A stretch of 64,000 nt of DNA from Caballeronia sordidicola (GCF_000729995.1 NZ_JNFG01000004.1:180309-244308); one strand, 5' to 3'. Shown: positions 10,097-20,791, counted from the first letter of the stretch. A program made the numbers and translations. Notes: generated by a model not told the origin, from the sequence alone.

Positions 10097-10315
10097 TTAT
10101 TGGCCGGCTCCAGCTGCCGGTGCGCTCGCGCCTTTTTTCGCACGCGGTTTGCGGGGTTTTTTCTTGTGCTCGACGACAGGCGGCGAATAACTCGACGCGG
10201 TGCTCGAGCTTGCGCCCGTACCCGGCTTGGCGTTGCCCTGCGCGAAGGCAGCCGGGCTTCCCGACGTGAACAGCACAGCAATAGCAACGGCGAGGACAGG
10301 CGTCAGCTTGTTCAT
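10097..10315 (-). CDS. Small exported basic protein, function unknown
   Basis: 72 residues from ATG 10315, preceded by GGAG about nine bases upstream. A signal peptide (MNKLTPVLAVAIAVLF) ends near AAFAQ. The mature part of about 45 residues is Ser/Ala rich with a lysine- and arginine-rich segment (VEHKKKPRKPRAKK). Such short, basic, secreted proteins are common in Burkholderia and are uncharacterised. An in-frame extension to 10426 lacks support. It is convergent with DUF1840 and shares its terminator. Confidence 0.7.
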   Translation of the reverse strand: MNKLTPVLAVAIAVLFTSGSPAAFAQGNAKPGTGASSSTASSYSPPVVEHKKKPRKPRAKKGASAPAAGAGQ

Positions 10316-10473
10316 GTTCGACTTTCTCCGTGACGAATTGAAGGAATGCGCGACCGCCGCCATGACGGCCTTTTGCACCCCTTCGAGTGTAAGGAAAGTC
10401 AAAATAACCGTAATAGACTTCGCCAATATTGCGTCTTTGTGATTCCCAGTATTTGTCTGCGCCCGATTTTTGC

Positions 10474-13191
10474 CTAGAGTAAGGGCGCAAGTGCGCGTTC
10501 GGCGTCGTTCTTCGAAATCGCCATGCGTTGCGCGAAGCTATCCACCTGATCGTCCGCGATCTTGCCCACCGAAAAGTACGTGCTTTCCGGATGCGCGATG
10601 TAAAAACCCGACACGCTCGCCGCCGGCAACATGGCCAGCGACTCGGTCACCGTCATGCCAATTTCGTTCGCTTGCAGCACGTCGAACATGTCCTGCTTCA
10701 CCAGGTGATCCGGGCACGCCGGATAACCCGGCGCCGGACGAATACCGCGGTACTTTTCTTCGATCATCGCGGCGTTGTCGAGTGTTTCGCCGGCCGCGTA
10801 ACCCCACAGTTCGCGACGCACCCGTGCATGCAGCGCCTCGGCGAAGGCTTCAGCGAAACGATCGGCCAGTGCCTTCAGCATGATCGCGCTGTAGTCGTCG
10901 TTATCGGCTTCGAACTGCTTTTCTTTTTTCTCTACGCCCAGCCCCGCCGTCACCGCGAACATGCCGATGTAATCCGCCACGCCCGAGTCCTTCGGCGCGA
11001 TGAAATCTGCCAGCGAGCGGTTGGAACGCTGCACGCCATCCACGATAGGACGCACGGTTTGCTGGCGCAGATTGCGCCATGTCATGGCGACTTGCGTGCG
11101 GGTATCGTCGGTATAGATCTCGATGTCGTCGTCGTTCACCGTGTTCGCCGGCAGCAGCATCAACACACCGTTCGCCTGCAGCCAGCGGCCCTGGATAATG
11201 CGCGAGAGCATCGACTTGCCATCGGAGAAAACGCGTCGTGCGGATTCACCCACGATCTTGTCGTTGAGAATGGCCGGATACGGACCGGCGAGATCCCAGG
11301 TCTGGAAGAACGGCGCCCAGTCGATGTAATTCGCCAACTCCGCGAGATCGTAGTTCTTGAAGATGCGCCGTCCGATAAACGTCGGTTTCTTCGGCTCGTA
11401 ACTCGCCCAGTCGAGCTTCGTTTTGTTCGCGCGTGCTTCGGCGTACGTGACCATCGGTGTCGCCTTGCGGTTCGCGTGCTGCGTGCGAATGCGTTCGTAG
11501 TCCGTCTTGAGGTCTTCGAGGTATTTCTTCGCGCCGTCGTCCGAAAGCAGGCTCGACGCCACCGATACCGACCGCGATGCATCCGGCACATAGACCACCG
11601 GACCATCGTAATGCGGGGCAATTTTCACGGCCGTATGCACGCGTGAGGTCGTTGCGCCGCCGATCAGCAGCGGCGTTTGCTTGCCGCGGAAATAGTCGTC
11701 GCGCTGCATTTCCGACGCGACGTAGGCCATCTCTTCGAGGCTCGGCGTAATCAAACCCGACAAGCCGATGATGTCCGCGCCTTGCTCCTTCGCCATCGCG
11801 AGGATGGTCGCGCAGGGCACCATCACGCCCATGTTGACAACTTCGAAGTTGTTGCACTGGAGCACGACGGAAACGATGTTCTTGCCGATGTCGTGCACGT
11901 CACCCTTGACCGTCGCAATCACGATCTTGCCCTTTGGCCGGACGTCTTCGCCGGCATCGGCCATGCGCTTCTTTTCTTCCTCGATGTACGGAATCAGATG
12001 CGCAACGGCCTGCTTCATCACGCGCGCGGACTTGACCACTTGCGGCAGGAACATCTTGCCCGCGCCGAACAGGTCACCGACGATATTCATGCCGTCCATC
12101 AACGGCCCTTCGATCACGTTGATCGGGCGGCCGCCTTCGGCTTCAATGCGCGCCCGGACTTCCTCGGTGTCTTCCACGATGAAGTTCGTGATGCCGTGAA
12201 CCAGTGCGTGGGCGAGGCGTTGATCGACGCCCTGGTTGCGCCACTCGAGGTTCTCTTCTTTCTTCGCGGCGCCGGTTTTGAATTTATCGGCGATTTCTAG
12301 CAGGCGATCCGTACCGTCCTCGCGGCGATTCAGCACCACGTCTTCCACGCGTTCGCGCAGTTCGGGATCGAGATCCTGATACACGCCGAGCTGACCCGCA
12401 TTCACGATCCCCATGTCCATGCCCGCCTGAATCGCGTGGTAGAGGAACACGGTGTGGATGGCTTCACGCACCGGGTCGTTGCCGCGGAATGAGAACGACA
12501 CGTTCGACACGCCGCCGCTGATCTTCGCGTGCGGCAGGTTTTCCTTGATCCAGCGCGTGGCGTTGATGAAATCGACGGCGTAGTTGTTGTGCTCTTCAAT
12601 GCCCGTGGCGATCGCGAAGATGTTCGGATCGAAGATGATGTCTTCCGGCGGGAAGTCGACTTCATTTACGAGGAAATCGTACGAGCGCTTGCAGATCTGC
12701 GTCTTGCGTTCGTAGGTGTCGGCCTGGCCTTGTTCATCGAAGGCCATCACAACTGCGGCTGCGCCATAGCGGCGGATCAGCGTGGCGTGATGGCGGAAAG
12801 CATCTTCGCCTTCCTTCAGGGAGATCGAGTTCACGACCGCCTTGCCCTGCACGCATTTCAGACCCGCTTCGATCACTTCCCACTTCGACGAGTCGATCAT
12901 GATCGGCACGCGCGAGATGTCCGGTTCGGACGCGATCAGGTTCAGGAAGCGAACCATGGCCGCTTTCGAATCGAGCATGGCCTCGTCCATGTTGATGTCG
13001 ATGATCTGCGCACCGTTCTCAACCTGCTGGCGCGCGACGGCCAGCGCTTCGTCGAACTGGTTGTTGAGGATCATGCGTGAGAACGCCTTCGATCCCGTCA
13101 CGTTGGTCCGCTCGCCCACGTTGATGAAGAGCGAACCGTCGGTGACATTGAACGGCTCGAGGCCGGAAAGGCGCATGGTGTGATCGGTCAT
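10474..13191 (-). CDS. metH: Methionine synthase, folate/cobalamin/activation half
   Basis: 905 residues. It starts at the pterin-binding domain ([16 protein letters not shown]), continues with the cobalamin cap and B12-binding domain (His ligand in [11 protein letters not shown], about residue 430) and ends with the AdoMet activation domain ([12 protein letters not shown]). The homocysteine-binding domain found at the front of E. coli MetH is missing here and is encoded by the separate gene at 15061-16149, as is usual in this lineage. Together they transfer the methyl group from methyltetrahydrofolate to homocysteine. Unusually, two unrelated genes separate the halves. Confidence 0.96.
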   Translation of the reverse strand: MTDHTMRLSGLEPFNVTDGSLFINVGERTNVTGSKAFSRMILNNQFDEALAVARQQVENGAQIIDINMDEAMLDSKAAMVRFLNLIASEPDISRVPIMIDSSKWEVIEAGLKCVQGKAVVNSISLKEGEDAFRHHATLIRRYGAAAVVMAFDEQGQADTYERKTQICKRSYDFLVNEVDFPPEDIIFDPNIFAIATGIEEHNNYAVDFINATRWIKENLPHAKISGGVSNVSFSFRGNDPVREAIHTVFLYHAIQAGMDMGIVNAGQLGVYQDLDPELRERVEDVVLNRREDGTDRLLEIADKFKTGAAKKEENLEWRNQGVDQRLAHALVHGITNFIVEDTEEVRARIEAEGGRPINVIEGPLMDGMNIVGDLFGAGKMFLPQVVKSARVMKQAVAHLIPYIEEEKKRMADAGEDVRPKGKIVIATVKGDVHDIGKNIVSVVLQCNNFEVVNMGVMVPCATILAMAKEQGADIIGLSGLITPSLEEMAYVASEMQRDDYFRGKQTPLLIGGATTSRVHTAVKIAPHYDGPVVYVPDASRSVSVASSLLSDDGAKKYLEDLKTDYERIRTQHANRKATPMVTYAEARANKTKLDWASYEPKKPTFIGRRIFKNYDLAELANYIDWAPFFQTWDLAGPYPAILNDKIVGESARRVFSDGKSMLSRIIQGRWLQANGVLMLLPANTVNDDDIEIYTDDTRTQVAMTWRNLRQQTVRPIVDGVQRSNRSLADFIAPKDSGVADYIGMFAVTAGLGVEKKEKQFEADNDDYSAIMLKALADRFAEAFAEALHARVRRELWGYAAGETLDNAAMIEEKYRGIRPAPGYPACPDHLVKQDMFDVLQANEIGMTVTESLAMLPAASVSGFYIAHPESTYFSVGKIADDQVDSFAQRMAISKNDAERALAPLL

Positions 13192-13202
13192 GGGCTGAGG
13201 CT

Positions 13203-13907
13203 TTAGCTTATGAATTCTGGGAGTCGGGCGGCCAATGGCTGCGCGCCGATTTGCAGCAGTCGTTCAAACCACTGCCGGAAATGCGGGCACTGTTCGCGGA
13301 TTTTATCGAGGGTGATTCTTATCGCGCTCGCTGGGCCGTGCGTTGTCTTTCTGTAACGAGGACGGAGAATTTCGAGGCGCTTCGACGGCGCCGTCTGGGG
13401 AGAGTCGTTGATCCATTCCGGGTTCGCGACATCGGCGCGGACCTTCGAAAGTACTGTGCGATGCTTGTCCCACTCCGGTTCCGCGTCGCAAAGCTTGCCG
13501 ATGTCCGAGAACAACAACGACTCGAATTCGTGCGGCTGGATGTGTGGGATGAAGCGCTCTGGACGGCATCCAACGCGCGCGACAATGTCCCGATGCAACA
13601 GATGCTCGATGTGCTCAGCACGCTTTGATGGAGCCAAGCTGGCTGACTCGATGACACCTGCAAAAGACGTATCGAGCGCATAGAGATCGAACATCGTAGT
13701 TATGTACGCGTCGTTGTGCTCCTGCAGCGCGTTTCTGACGGCGCGTCTCGTGCGATCGAGATTGAGCCCGCCGCCATAGGGTCCACGGGATGTTTCCATG
13801 AGCAAAGGCTTGGCGAAAATGTTGGATAACCGCAGGACGGGTGCCAGCACCGATTTTACAAAAACCTCTTCGGTCGGACCCTCGCCGATAATAAACAAAC
13901 GGGTCAT
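13203..13907 (-). CDS. DUF4276 family protein, probable TOPRIM-like effector of an AAA/DUF4276 cassette
   Basis: 234 residues from ATG 13907. Conserved acidic motifs of the family are visible: [11 protein letters not shown] (residues 7-17), the MFDLYALD segment (about 72-79) and [13 protein letters not shown] (about 123-135), which together resemble a TOPRIM-like metal site. Its start overlaps the stop of the upstream ATPase gene by one base (TAATG), so the pair is translationally coupled. Families of this type are often partners of OLD/ABC-like ATPases in phage-defence cassettes; that role is inferred. The gene ends 11 bp before metH. Confidence 0.8.
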   Translation of the reverse strand: MTRLFIIGEGPTEEVFVKSVLAPVLRLSNIFAKPLLMETSRGPYGGGLNLDRTRRAVRNALQEHNDAYITTMFDLYALDTSFAGVIESASLAPSKRAEHIEHLLHRDIVARVGCRPERFIPHIQPHEFESLLFSDIGKLCDAEPEWDKHRTVLSKVRADVANPEWINDSPQTAPSKRLEILRPRYRKTTHGPASAIRITLDKIREQCPHFRQWFERLLQIGAQPLAARLPEFIS

Positions 13908-15022
13908 TACGACGGCCTCCCGCCCAGCACATTCTGATTCCAGAGTTCGCCAAGCGAATAGTCTTCGAGCCAACCTTTGAGGCGTTCAGCATCCAAGCGG
14001 TGAAACGTCGACGCGCCGTCTTCCCGGTCTACGACGACGATATCTTCCGGCTCCATCAAGTTCATCAACTCCACCGATTGCGTGGAGACGATTACTTGCT
14101 TTCGCTCAGCCGCGCGCTTGAGCAGATCGGCGAGGATAACGATGGCGTACGGATGCAAACCAAGTTCCGGTTCGTCGATCAGGATGGTGTCGGGCATCAA
14201 ATCCCACGGTTGCAGCAAAAGCGTGCTCAGGCAGATGAAGCGGAGCGTACCGTCGGATAGCGCGTGAGCGTTGAACACCACATCGGGTTTTCCTTTTTCC
14301 AGCCACTCCAATTGGACCAGTTTGCTTCCCTCGCGGGCAGGAACGAAGTCATCGAAGAACGGGGCGACGAGCCCGATGGTCTCCACGATCATTCGGTAAT
14401 GGTCCGGATACGAAGTCCGCAGCAGACCGAGATAGGCGGCTAGGTTTCCGCCGTCGACTTGCAGGCGAAGCGTGTCGAACGGGGCGTGTTGCTGCTTTAC
14501 CTTCGCGCTCTCACCAGTATCGTGGAAATGATAGACGCGCCAGCGATCCATGCCGAGACGCACGGACGACGTGAACCGGCCGCCAGTCTTCTCGAATTGA
14601 GATTCGGCATGAGGTTCAGAGAAATGTTCTCCGCGGCCAACAATCTCAAGACCCACAACCTCATGATTTGCATTTTGGTTGTCGCCTCCGTTAAACAGTC
14701 CCTCGTCTTCGAAAACCAGGCGATTGTCGTTGGTCGGTACAAGCGTGAAGTAATAAGAGTCCTCTTCGCCGTAGAACTCGGCGTGAATTCCCGAAGTCGT
14801 CCGCCGCGAAAAATGCAGCAACGCGTCCGGCCCCCCCTGCACCGCGACAAACAACTGAAATCTTTTCCCAACGATCTCCGCGAGCATCCGAAAGAAGCTA
14901 ACAAAGTTCGACTTCCCCGCGCCATTGGCCCCAATCAACACGTTCAGATTGCGCAACTCGAAGTCACGCAATTCGCGTATCGATTTGTACCCGGTGATCG
15001 TCAGTTTTTTGACGGCGGCCAT
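13907..15022 (-). CDS. AAA/ABC-like ATPase partner of DUF4276
   Basis: 371 residues. Walker A GANGAGKS (31-38), an ABC-signature-like ALSDGTLR (about 254-261), Walker B TILIDEPELGLHP (about 279-291) and a STQS switch are all intact. This is the AAA_21/OLD-type architecture used by many two-gene anti-phage systems, where the ATPase controls a nuclease-like partner. It lies 38 bp after the homocysteine methyltransferase gene and overlaps the DUF4276 gene by one base. The two genes are inserted on the same strand as the methionine synthase genes and may be expressed from their promoter. Defence function is inferred. Confidence 0.85.
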   Translation of the reverse strand: MAAVKKLTITGYKSIRELRDFELRNLNVLIGANGAGKSNFVSFFRMLAEIVGKRFQLFVAVQGGPDALLHFSRRTTSGIHAEFYGEEDSYYFTLVPTNDNRLVFEDEGLFNGGDNQNANHEVVGLEIVGRGEHFSEPHAESQFEKTGGRFTSSVRLGMDRWRVYHFHDTGESAKVKQQHAPFDTLRLQVDGGNLAAYLGLLRTSYPDHYRMIVETIGLVAPFFDDFVPAREGSKLVQLEWLEKGKPDVVFNAHALSDGTLRFICLSTLLLQPWDLMPDTILIDEPELGLHPYAIVILADLLKRAAERKQVIVSTQSVELMNLMEPEDIVVVDREDGASTFHRLDAERLKGWLEDYSLGELWNQNVLGGRPS

Positions 15023-15060
15023 TGATCAGTTCCAGTAGGAAACCCGCGGAAAACAGCAAA

Positions 15061-16149
15061 TTAAACCGTCTCGGCCTCTGCTTCACGATAATGCGACGGC
15101 CACTTCCTTGGCTTCACATCGGCCAGTGCCTTCGCGATCTCCGCGATATGTTCCGGCGTTGTCCCGCAGCACCCGCCCGCCAGATTCACCAAGCCCGCTT
15201 GCGCGAACTCCTTCAGCAAGCTGGAGGTGACGTCGGGCGTTTCATCGAAGCCTGTATCGCTCATCGGGTTCGGCAAACCCGCGTTCGGATAGCACGAGAC
15301 ATACGTGTCGCAGAGCTTCGACAATTCGGCGATATATGGCCTCATCAGCGCCGCGCCCAACGCGCAGTTCAAGCCGAACGTCAACGGCCGCGCATGACGC
15401 AGTGAGTTCCAGAACGCCTCGACCGTCTGCCCCGAGAGGATGCGGCCCGAAGCATCGGTGACGGTGCCCGAGATCATGATCGGCAGCAGTTCGCCCGTGT
15501 CCTCGAACAGCTGATCGAGCGCGAATAACGCGGCCTTTGCGTTCAGGGTGTCGAAGATGGTTTCAACCAGGAACAGATCGCAGCCCGCATCCATCAGCGC
15601 CTTCGCCTGCTCGTAATAAGCCTGGCGAAGTTCGTCGAAGGTCACGTTGCGCGCGGCCGGGTCGTTGACGTCCGGAGAGATGCTCGCGGTCTTCGGCGTC
15701 GGTCCGATTGCGCCCGCGACAAAGCGCGGCTTGTCCGGCGTCGAGTACTTGTCGCAAGCCCCGCGCGCCAACTTTGCCGACTGCATGTTCATTTCGACCG
15801 CCAGCGATTCCATGCCGTAATCGGCTTGCGCCACGGTCGTCGCGCCGAAGGTGTTCGTCTCGAGAATGTCCGCGCCAGCAGCCAGATACTGGTCATGAAT
15901 CTCACGAATCACATGCGGCTGCGTGATGGACAACAACTCGTTATTGCCCTTGATATCGCGGGGATAGTCGGCAAAACGTTCGCCACGATACGCCGCTTCG
16001 TCGAGTTTGTAGCGCTGGATCATGGTGCCCATCGCGCCGTCGAGAATGAGAATGCGCTGTTGCAAAAGGGCAGGCAACACGGCGCCGCGCGTGTACGGGC
16101 GGCGCTCTGCGGCGGATTTCGGGTCGACAGTTTCGAGGGACGGATTCAT
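15061..16149 (-). CDS. Homocysteine S-methyltransferase domain of methionine synthase
   Basis: 362 residues. The domain opens with [11 protein letters not shown], has the zinc-ligand cysteines in LNCALGA and [11 protein letters not shown], and corresponds to the N-terminal third of one-piece MetH. It binds and activates homocysteine and must work with the metH product encoded downstream. ATG 16149 has GGAG about ten bases upstream. In related genomes the two genes usually follow each other directly (from memory); here 1.9 kb of other sequence separates them. A leftward-acting terminator lies upstream (16264-16291), so this gene needs its own promoter between there and 16149. Confidence 0.94.
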   Translation of the reverse strand: MNPSLETVDPKSAAERRPYTRGAVLPALLQQRILILDGAMGTMIQRYKLDEAAYRGERFADYPRDIKGNNELLSITQPHVIREIHDQYLAAGADILETNTFGATTVAQADYGMESLAVEMNMQSAKLARGACDKYSTPDKPRFVAGAIGPTPKTASISPDVNDPAARNVTFDELRQAYYEQAKALMDAGCDLFLVETIFDTLNAKAALFALDQLFEDTGELLPIMISGTVTDASGRILSGQTVEAFWNSLRHARPLTFGLNCALGAALMRPYIAELSKLCDTYVSCYPNAGLPNPMSDTGFDETPDVTSSLLKEFAQAGLVNLAGGCCGTTPEHIAEIAKALADVKPRKWPSHYREAEAETV

Positions 16150-16263
16150 GATTCACATGGCTCCAAACAGGCTGAAATAACCTGACATTGTATCTGTAGT
16201 GGGGTTCGAACGCTTTCTGATGGCGCTTTCGAAAACAACGGGCAATCAAGCGCCAGGAACAAA

Positions 16264-16291
16264 AAACCCCGCCACTTTCGTGGCGGGGTTT
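16264..16291 (-). terminator. Rho-independent terminator of the DUF3567 gene
   Basis: A 12-bp perfect stem (16264-16275 with 16280-16291) and a four-base loop. Read on the minus strand the stem is followed by a T run (complement of the A run at 16261-16266), fitting termination of the leftward DUF3567 transcript. Confidence 0.88.
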
Positions 16292-16348
16292 CGGGGTGTC
16301 GCTGAGTGTTCTTACCGCTTGGCCAGGCTACAAGCTGGGATACAACGT

Positions 16349-16606
16349 TTAGTGAAGGATCACCGGCTGGTTCATCAAGATGTCGAACTGACCGAGAAAC
16401 TCGTCCACATCTTCCAACGATTGTTCTTCCTGCATCAACTTCTGGACATGCTCGCGAAAACGCGCGGCGAGTGCGCCGTCGATGAAGATTTCGCGCTGCA
16501 TGGTCTTGTCCACGATCTCGTAACCGCCCGCTTTCAAAGCGAGATGGTTGTCCTGCGGCGGGAATTCGACTACACAATAGTTAGGGCTGTTGTAGATCAT
16601 TTGCAT
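16349..16606 (-). CDS. DUF3567 family protein
   Basis: 85 residues beginning MQMIYNSPNYCVVEFPPQ, the conserved opening of this small betaproteobacterial family of unknown function. The remainder (YEIVDKTMQREIFIDG, then an acidic helix-rich tail) fits the family over its whole length. It is a single-gene unit closed by the terminator at 16264-16291 and is followed on the same strand by the methionine synthase genes. Confidence 0.88.
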   Translation of the reverse strand: MQMIYNSPNYCVVEFPPQDNHLALKAGGYEIVDKTMQREIFIDGALAARFREHVQKLMQEEQSLEDVDEFLGQFDILMNQPVILH

Positions 16607-17168
16607 GGCGACACTCCTTATTCCTGTTTGCCCGTAAGGCGTTTCTGCGTCTTACATTGAGCGTTTGGGTTGGAATTCAAGGGGTGGCCTCGACGTTGAG
16701 ACCGAAAGCCCATCGAGGACCTTTGTTAGACATTCTCCCGTAAAAATGTTTCCAGAAGTGCCCTGAAACGCTGTGTTTCTTCTACTAGGGACAGATGTGC
16801 CGCGTCAAGTATTGCGAATCTTGCATTCTTGGTGGAATTCGCCACCATTTTCATCTGCATCGGCGGCAATGACCCTCTTGGGCGTTTTAGTCGATGTCAA
16901 TTGCCGCCTCAGGTCGAAATCGCGGGTCGCTTCGGCGGTCTTGGCGAAACGTTCCAGCGATGCACCTACAACCGTTTCATCCCGTACTTGCCGCGTGATC
17001 GACAGTTCCATATTGACCCTTTTGAGAGGCAGCATCGGTTCGGGATCGAACCATCCCCACATATCCGCACACGTTCTGGCATTACCTGTTTAACGGAGTT
17101 TTTCGTCGATTCTTTACGCTATTCAGCTTACCTCGCCTGACTTAAGCCTGCGTTAAATCGAGCAGATA
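16607..17168. other. Stretch with no confident gene
   Basis: 562 bp with lower GC than its neighbours. The best open frame is on the minus strand (about 16805-17011, starting MELSITRQVRDE with AAGGG upstream); it resembles no family I recognise and is not called. The DUF3567 promoter must lie near 16610-16680. Confidence 0.5.
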
Positions 17169-18440
17169 TCAGGGTTTGTCGGATCCGGGCGCAGCGGGTG
17201 TTGCATCTTCTGTCGCATCCGGCGTGCCCGCACCGGATTGACCCGGCGTGCCGGACGGCGCTTGCAGCTTGCCGCGCCAGAGCATTTCGATCTGCATGCC
17301 GTTCGGCTCCGTCTGCAGAATGCGCACGGGCAGCCAGCCCAGCGCGGGCGCGAGCCAGATGTCGAGACGCCGGCGATCGCCTTCGCGCCGCGGCAGGCGG
17401 GTGAAATGGCGAGCCTGCAAGTTGCCGTCAGCGGTCTGCACGTTTTCATCGCCGACGGTTTCTATCGGCCAGATCTCGTTGCTGTCGTTATCGGCGACAC
17501 TGAATTGACGCACTACGCCGGGCTTGTAGGCGTCGGGCGAGCCGCGTACCAGACTCGACAACTGCATGACAACGCTGAAGCGGTCTTGCGCACCATCGGC
17601 GAGCGGCTGGTTGTTCGGTGTGCGGGTGTAGACCAGTTGCTTCGTGGTGCGATCGAAGACGGTGATGTCGGCGGCGCGGCGGCCACGCTGCTCCGAATAT
17701 TGCTCGGGCGCAATGCCGAAACCATCGATATGGCCCTTGCTCGAATACACATACGGTCCGACGAACGGCAAGGGGATCGACACCACCATCTCGTAGTGCT
17801 GGCCGTCGTTGAGCCAGTGGATATTGCCGACCTGATTCATCACGCCATTGATCCGCGTGTCGTAACGAAGTTCGCCCGTGGGCGGGACGCTGAATTTATC
17901 GCCGGTTTTTGCGGCTGCGGCAGCTGCTTGAGAGGCCGCAGCGTCGCTTGCTGCTTTCGCGGCAGCTTGGGTTGCTGCTTTCGCGGCAGCTTGGGTTGCT
18001 GCTTGGGCTTGGGCTGCTTGCTCGGCTTGGGCTGCTTGAGCTGCTTGAGCTGCTTCAGCTGCTTGAGCTGCCTGTGCCGCCTGTGCCGCTTGAGCCGCCT
18101 GTTCAGTTTGCGCGGTCGTGATGGCGTGCGTGGGTTGGGCTTGCGGCACCGGCTTGGGCTTGGGAGCGGGCGGAGGTGGCGCGACAGGCCTCGGCGCTTG
18201 AGCTATCGGCTTGGGCGTCAGCAACTCGACCTGCACCGGGACATGTTCAGCCGGCTCCGGATTCGATGCGTTCCTGCTCCTCTCCACCCATCGCCCGGCT
18301 AGCCAATGCAGTGCCAGGACAACGAGCAGCACGACCAGCCACACGACCCATCGAAGGGAATGGTCGGCGGATGAATTGTCGGACGATGCGCCAGCAGTGG
18401 CGCGACGGCGAAACAGCGAGGACGGCAGGGAGAACGGCAT
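17169..18440 (-). CDS. DUF3108 family protein with TonB-like N-terminus
   Basis: 423 residues. The N-terminal part has one membrane segment (about 30-50), then a Pro/Lys-rich stretch (PPPPAPKPKPVPQ) and a long alanine/glutamine low-complexity region (about 107-175) made of repeated AQA-type units. The C-terminal half (about 185-400) is the DUF3108 domain, with LRYDTRINGVMNQVG and PVRILQTEPNG. The layout, a membrane anchor plus a long spacer plus a periplasmic domain, suggests an envelope role, but no function is known. The repeat region is slippage-prone at DNA level and its length probably varies between strains. Confidence 0.85.
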   Translation of the reverse strand: MPFSLPSSLFRRRATAGASSDNSSADHSLRWVVWLVVLLVVLALHWLAGRWVERSRNASNPEPAEHVPVQVELLTPKPIAQAPRPVAPPPPAPKPKPVPQAQPTHAITTAQTEQAAQAAQAAQAAQAAEAAQAAQAAQAEQAAQAQAATQAAAKAATQAAAKAASDAAASQAAAAAAKTGDKFSVPPTGELRYDTRINGVMNQVGNIHWLNDGQHYEMVVSIPLPFVGPYVYSSKGHIDGFGIAPEQYSEQRGRRAADITVFDRTTKQLVYTRTPNNQPLADGAQDRFSVVMQLSSLVRGSPDAYKPGVVRQFSVADNDSNEIWPIETVGDENVQTADGNLQARHFTRLPRREGDRRRLDIWLAPALGWLPVRILQTEPNGMQIEMLWRGKLQAPSGTPGQSGAGTPDATEDATPAAPGSDKP

Positions 18441-18644
18441 CGGCTAGCTCGGAAACGCGCGTGATCAGGCAAACGATAAAACGCTGCAGGGGGAATCATC
18501 GGCAACGATCATGACAGAACGCGAATGATCAAAGGACCAGGAAAGGGCCACGCGAAACGCGCACGAACCACGCACGAAACGCATATGACACGCGGGCACG
18601 CTGCGATGTTCCGCGCGGGTGACGCATCATGCAATCCTCAGGCC

Positions 18645-19535
18645 TTACCGCTCGCCCGGTGTGTACCCGAGTTCGTAAGACAGTTGTCCGGCGCATTCGC
18701 GCAAGGCGGTGTCGATTGCGCCGCCCCAGCGGGTATCGAATGATCCTTCGTGGCCGAGCGCAATCAACCCGAGCGCGAGATCCCCGGTCGAGTCGAACAC
18801 CGGCGTGCAGAACGCATGGATGGTCGGCAGCAACATGCCCTCCACCCGTGCGGCCCCGTGTGCGCGGATCTCGGCGAGCACCGGCTCAATGTCTGCCATC
18901 GACTGCCGCGTGGCGGCGAGTTCGCGATCGAGCATCGCTTGCGTCTTGCTGCGCGGTAGCCACGCGGCAAACAGCAAACCCGTCGCCGATGACAACAGCG
19001 GCATCACATCGCCCAATTTCAACGACGCCTTCGCCGGATAGCTCGACTCCATCCAGTGCACGACAGTCGGCCCCTGATTGCCCCACACCGCGATCCCCAC
19101 GGTGAGGTCCAGCCGGTCGCGCAATCCCGTTAGCGCGATACGCGCCAGCTTCACGCCATCGACTCGAGCGAGGCGCGCCAAACCCATCTGCAACGCGAAA
19201 CCACCGAGTTCATAGCGCCCGGAAACGGGGTCCTGCGAGACCGCGCCAAGCCGCAGGAAACTCACCAGGTAACGGTGCGCCTTCGCCGGACTCATGCCGG
19301 CGCGCTGGGCGAGATCGCGCAGCATCATCGCGCGCGGCTCGTTAGTCAGCACGTCGAGCAGGCGGAAGCCGACTTCGATCGACTGAATGCCGGAGCGGGA
19401 CTTTTCTTCGGCGGGGTCGGCGGGGTCGCTTGGGTCGGAGGAATCGGCGAGGTCGAGGGCATCGTCGGCTTCGGCCTGTTCGGGCAAAGGCAGCGTGGGC
19501 GAGACGGACGAACCGGGACGGCTGGGAGAGGGCAT
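18645..19535 (-). CDS. IclR family transcriptional regulator
   Basis: 296 residues from ATG 19535. A variable acidic N-terminal tail is followed by a winged helix-turn-helix (RDLAQRAGMSPAKAHRYLVSFLRLGAV, about residues 65-90) and the IclR effector-binding domain to the end. IclR proteins bind small aromatic or organic acids. It is divergent from the catabolic-looking genes that start at 19805, so it probably controls them; this is inferred from position. The start is uncertain because no good ribosome site was seen and an extension to 19649 is open. Confidence 0.85.
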   Translation of the reverse strand: MPSPSRPGSSVSPTLPLPEQAEADDALDLADSSDPSDPADPAEEKSRSGIQSIEVGFRLLDVLTNEPRAMMLRDLAQRAGMSPAKAHRYLVSFLRLGAVSQDPVSGRYELGGFALQMGLARLARVDGVKLARIALTGLRDRLDLTVGIAVWGNQGPTVVHWMESSYPAKASLKLGDVMPLLSSATGLLFAAWLPRSKTQAMLDRELAATRQSMADIEPVLAEIRAHGAARVEGMLLPTIHAFCTPVFDSTGDLALGLIALGHEGSFDTRWGGAIDTALRECAGQLSYELGYTPGER

Positions 19536-19804
19536 GGAGAAATCGATGATGGCGCGAGCCGGTTCAAATACAAGGTCAGGTCGGGCGCGTGAGCGGCCAA
19601 TATGGCGACGGTAGCAGCCAAGCGAACGGCAACCGGCAAACGCCATCACCGCTCAAAAAGGACGTTCACCAGCCCTGGAAACGAACCGGCAAACGCAGCG
19701 AATCATTTCACCGCATCAGCCCGAATCATCCCAAAACCGCCCCGACATGATTCACCATCGTAAAATAGATTTCCTCCATCGTCACTAAACGTACAAAACG
19801 GGTT

Positions 19805-20791
19805 ATGAAACTTGCCACGCTGAAGGACGGAACGCGCGACGGCCAACTGGTCGTCGTATCGCGTGATTTGCGCACGGCGGCCATTGCCGACGCGATAGTG
19901 CCAACGCTGCAACGCGCACTGGACGACTGGACTTTTTACGCGCCGCAGTTGCTGGATCTCTCCGATTCGCTTAACCAGGGCCGCGCGCGCCACTCGTTCG
20001 CCTTCGATCCCAAAGCCTGCATGGCGCCGCTTCCACGCGCGTTCCAGTGGGCCGACGCCTCGGCTTACGTGAACCATGTCGAACTCGTGCGACGCGCCCG
20101 CAAAGCGGAAATGCCACCGGAATTCTGGACCGATCCCTTGATGTACCAAGGCGGCGGCGACGATTTGCTCGGACCCGAAGACGATATCGTGTGTGCATCG
20201 GAGGCTTATGGCATCGACTTCGAAGCCGAAGTGGCTGTGATCACCACCGACGTGCCGATGGCCGTCAAACCCGCCGATGCGCTCAGGCACGTCCGCCTCC
20301 TGATGTTGGTCAACGACGTCTCGCTGCGCAACCTGATTCCCGCGGAACTCGGCAAGGGCTTCGGGTTTTTCCAGAGCAAGCCCGCCACGGCGTTCTCGCC
20401 GGTTGCGGTTACGCCCGACGAACTCGGGGATGCGTGGCGCGAAGGCCGTGTGCATCGCCCGATGATCGTGCACTGGAACGGCAAGAAAGTCGGCCAGCCC
20501 GATTGCGGCACGGATATGGTGTTCAACTTCGGCGAGTTGATCGCGCACGCGGCCAAGACGCGTAATGTGCGCGCGGGATCGATCGTTGGTTCGGGCACGG
20601 TGTCGAACAAGGATACGAAGCGAGGTTATTGCTGTATTGCCGAGAAGCGTTGCCTGGAAACCATCGAACACGGTGCGCCCACCACCGAGTTCATGAAGTT
20701 CGGCGACAGCGTGAAGATCGAGATATTCGATGAAGCCGGTAAGTCGATTTTCGGCGCAATCGATCAGTCGGTTGTGGCGCTGAATGGATAA
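19805..20791 (+). CDS. Fumarylacetoacetate hydrolase family protein
   Basis: 328 residues. The FAH fold is recognisable from DFEAEVAVITTD (metal-binding acidic residues), the KGFGFFQSKPATAFSP segment and GSGTVSNKDTKRG. Family members cleave or hydrate beta-diketo acids such as fumarylacetoacetate or acylpyruvates. The usual partner, maleylacetoacetate isomerase, is not adjacent; a solute-binding protein and an enoyl-CoA hydratase follow instead, so the substrate is open. It is divergent from the IclR regulator, which is likely its regulator. Confidence 0.88.
   Translation: MKLATLKDGTRDGQLVVVSRDLRTAAIADAIVPTLQRALDDWTFYAPQLLDLSDSLNQGRARHSFAFDPKACMAPLPRAFQWADASAYVNHVELVRRARKAEMPPEFWTDPLMYQGGGDDLLGPEDDIVCASEAYGIDFEAEVAVITTDVPMAVKPADALRHVRLLMLVNDVSLRNLIPAELGKGFGFFQSKPATAFSPVAVTPDELGDAWREGRVHRPMIVHWNGKKVGQPDCGTDMVFNFGELIAHAAKTRNVRAGSIVGSGTVSNKDTKRGYCCIAEKRCLETIEHGAPTTEFMKFGDSVKIEIFDEAGKSIFGAIDQSVVALNG

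Noticed and set aside
16805..17062. 85-codon minus-strand frame in the gap upstream of the DUF3567 gene (right of it in the window)
   Set aside because: An AAGGG precedes an internal ATG, but composition is poor and three other frames are open over the same bases; not enough to call.
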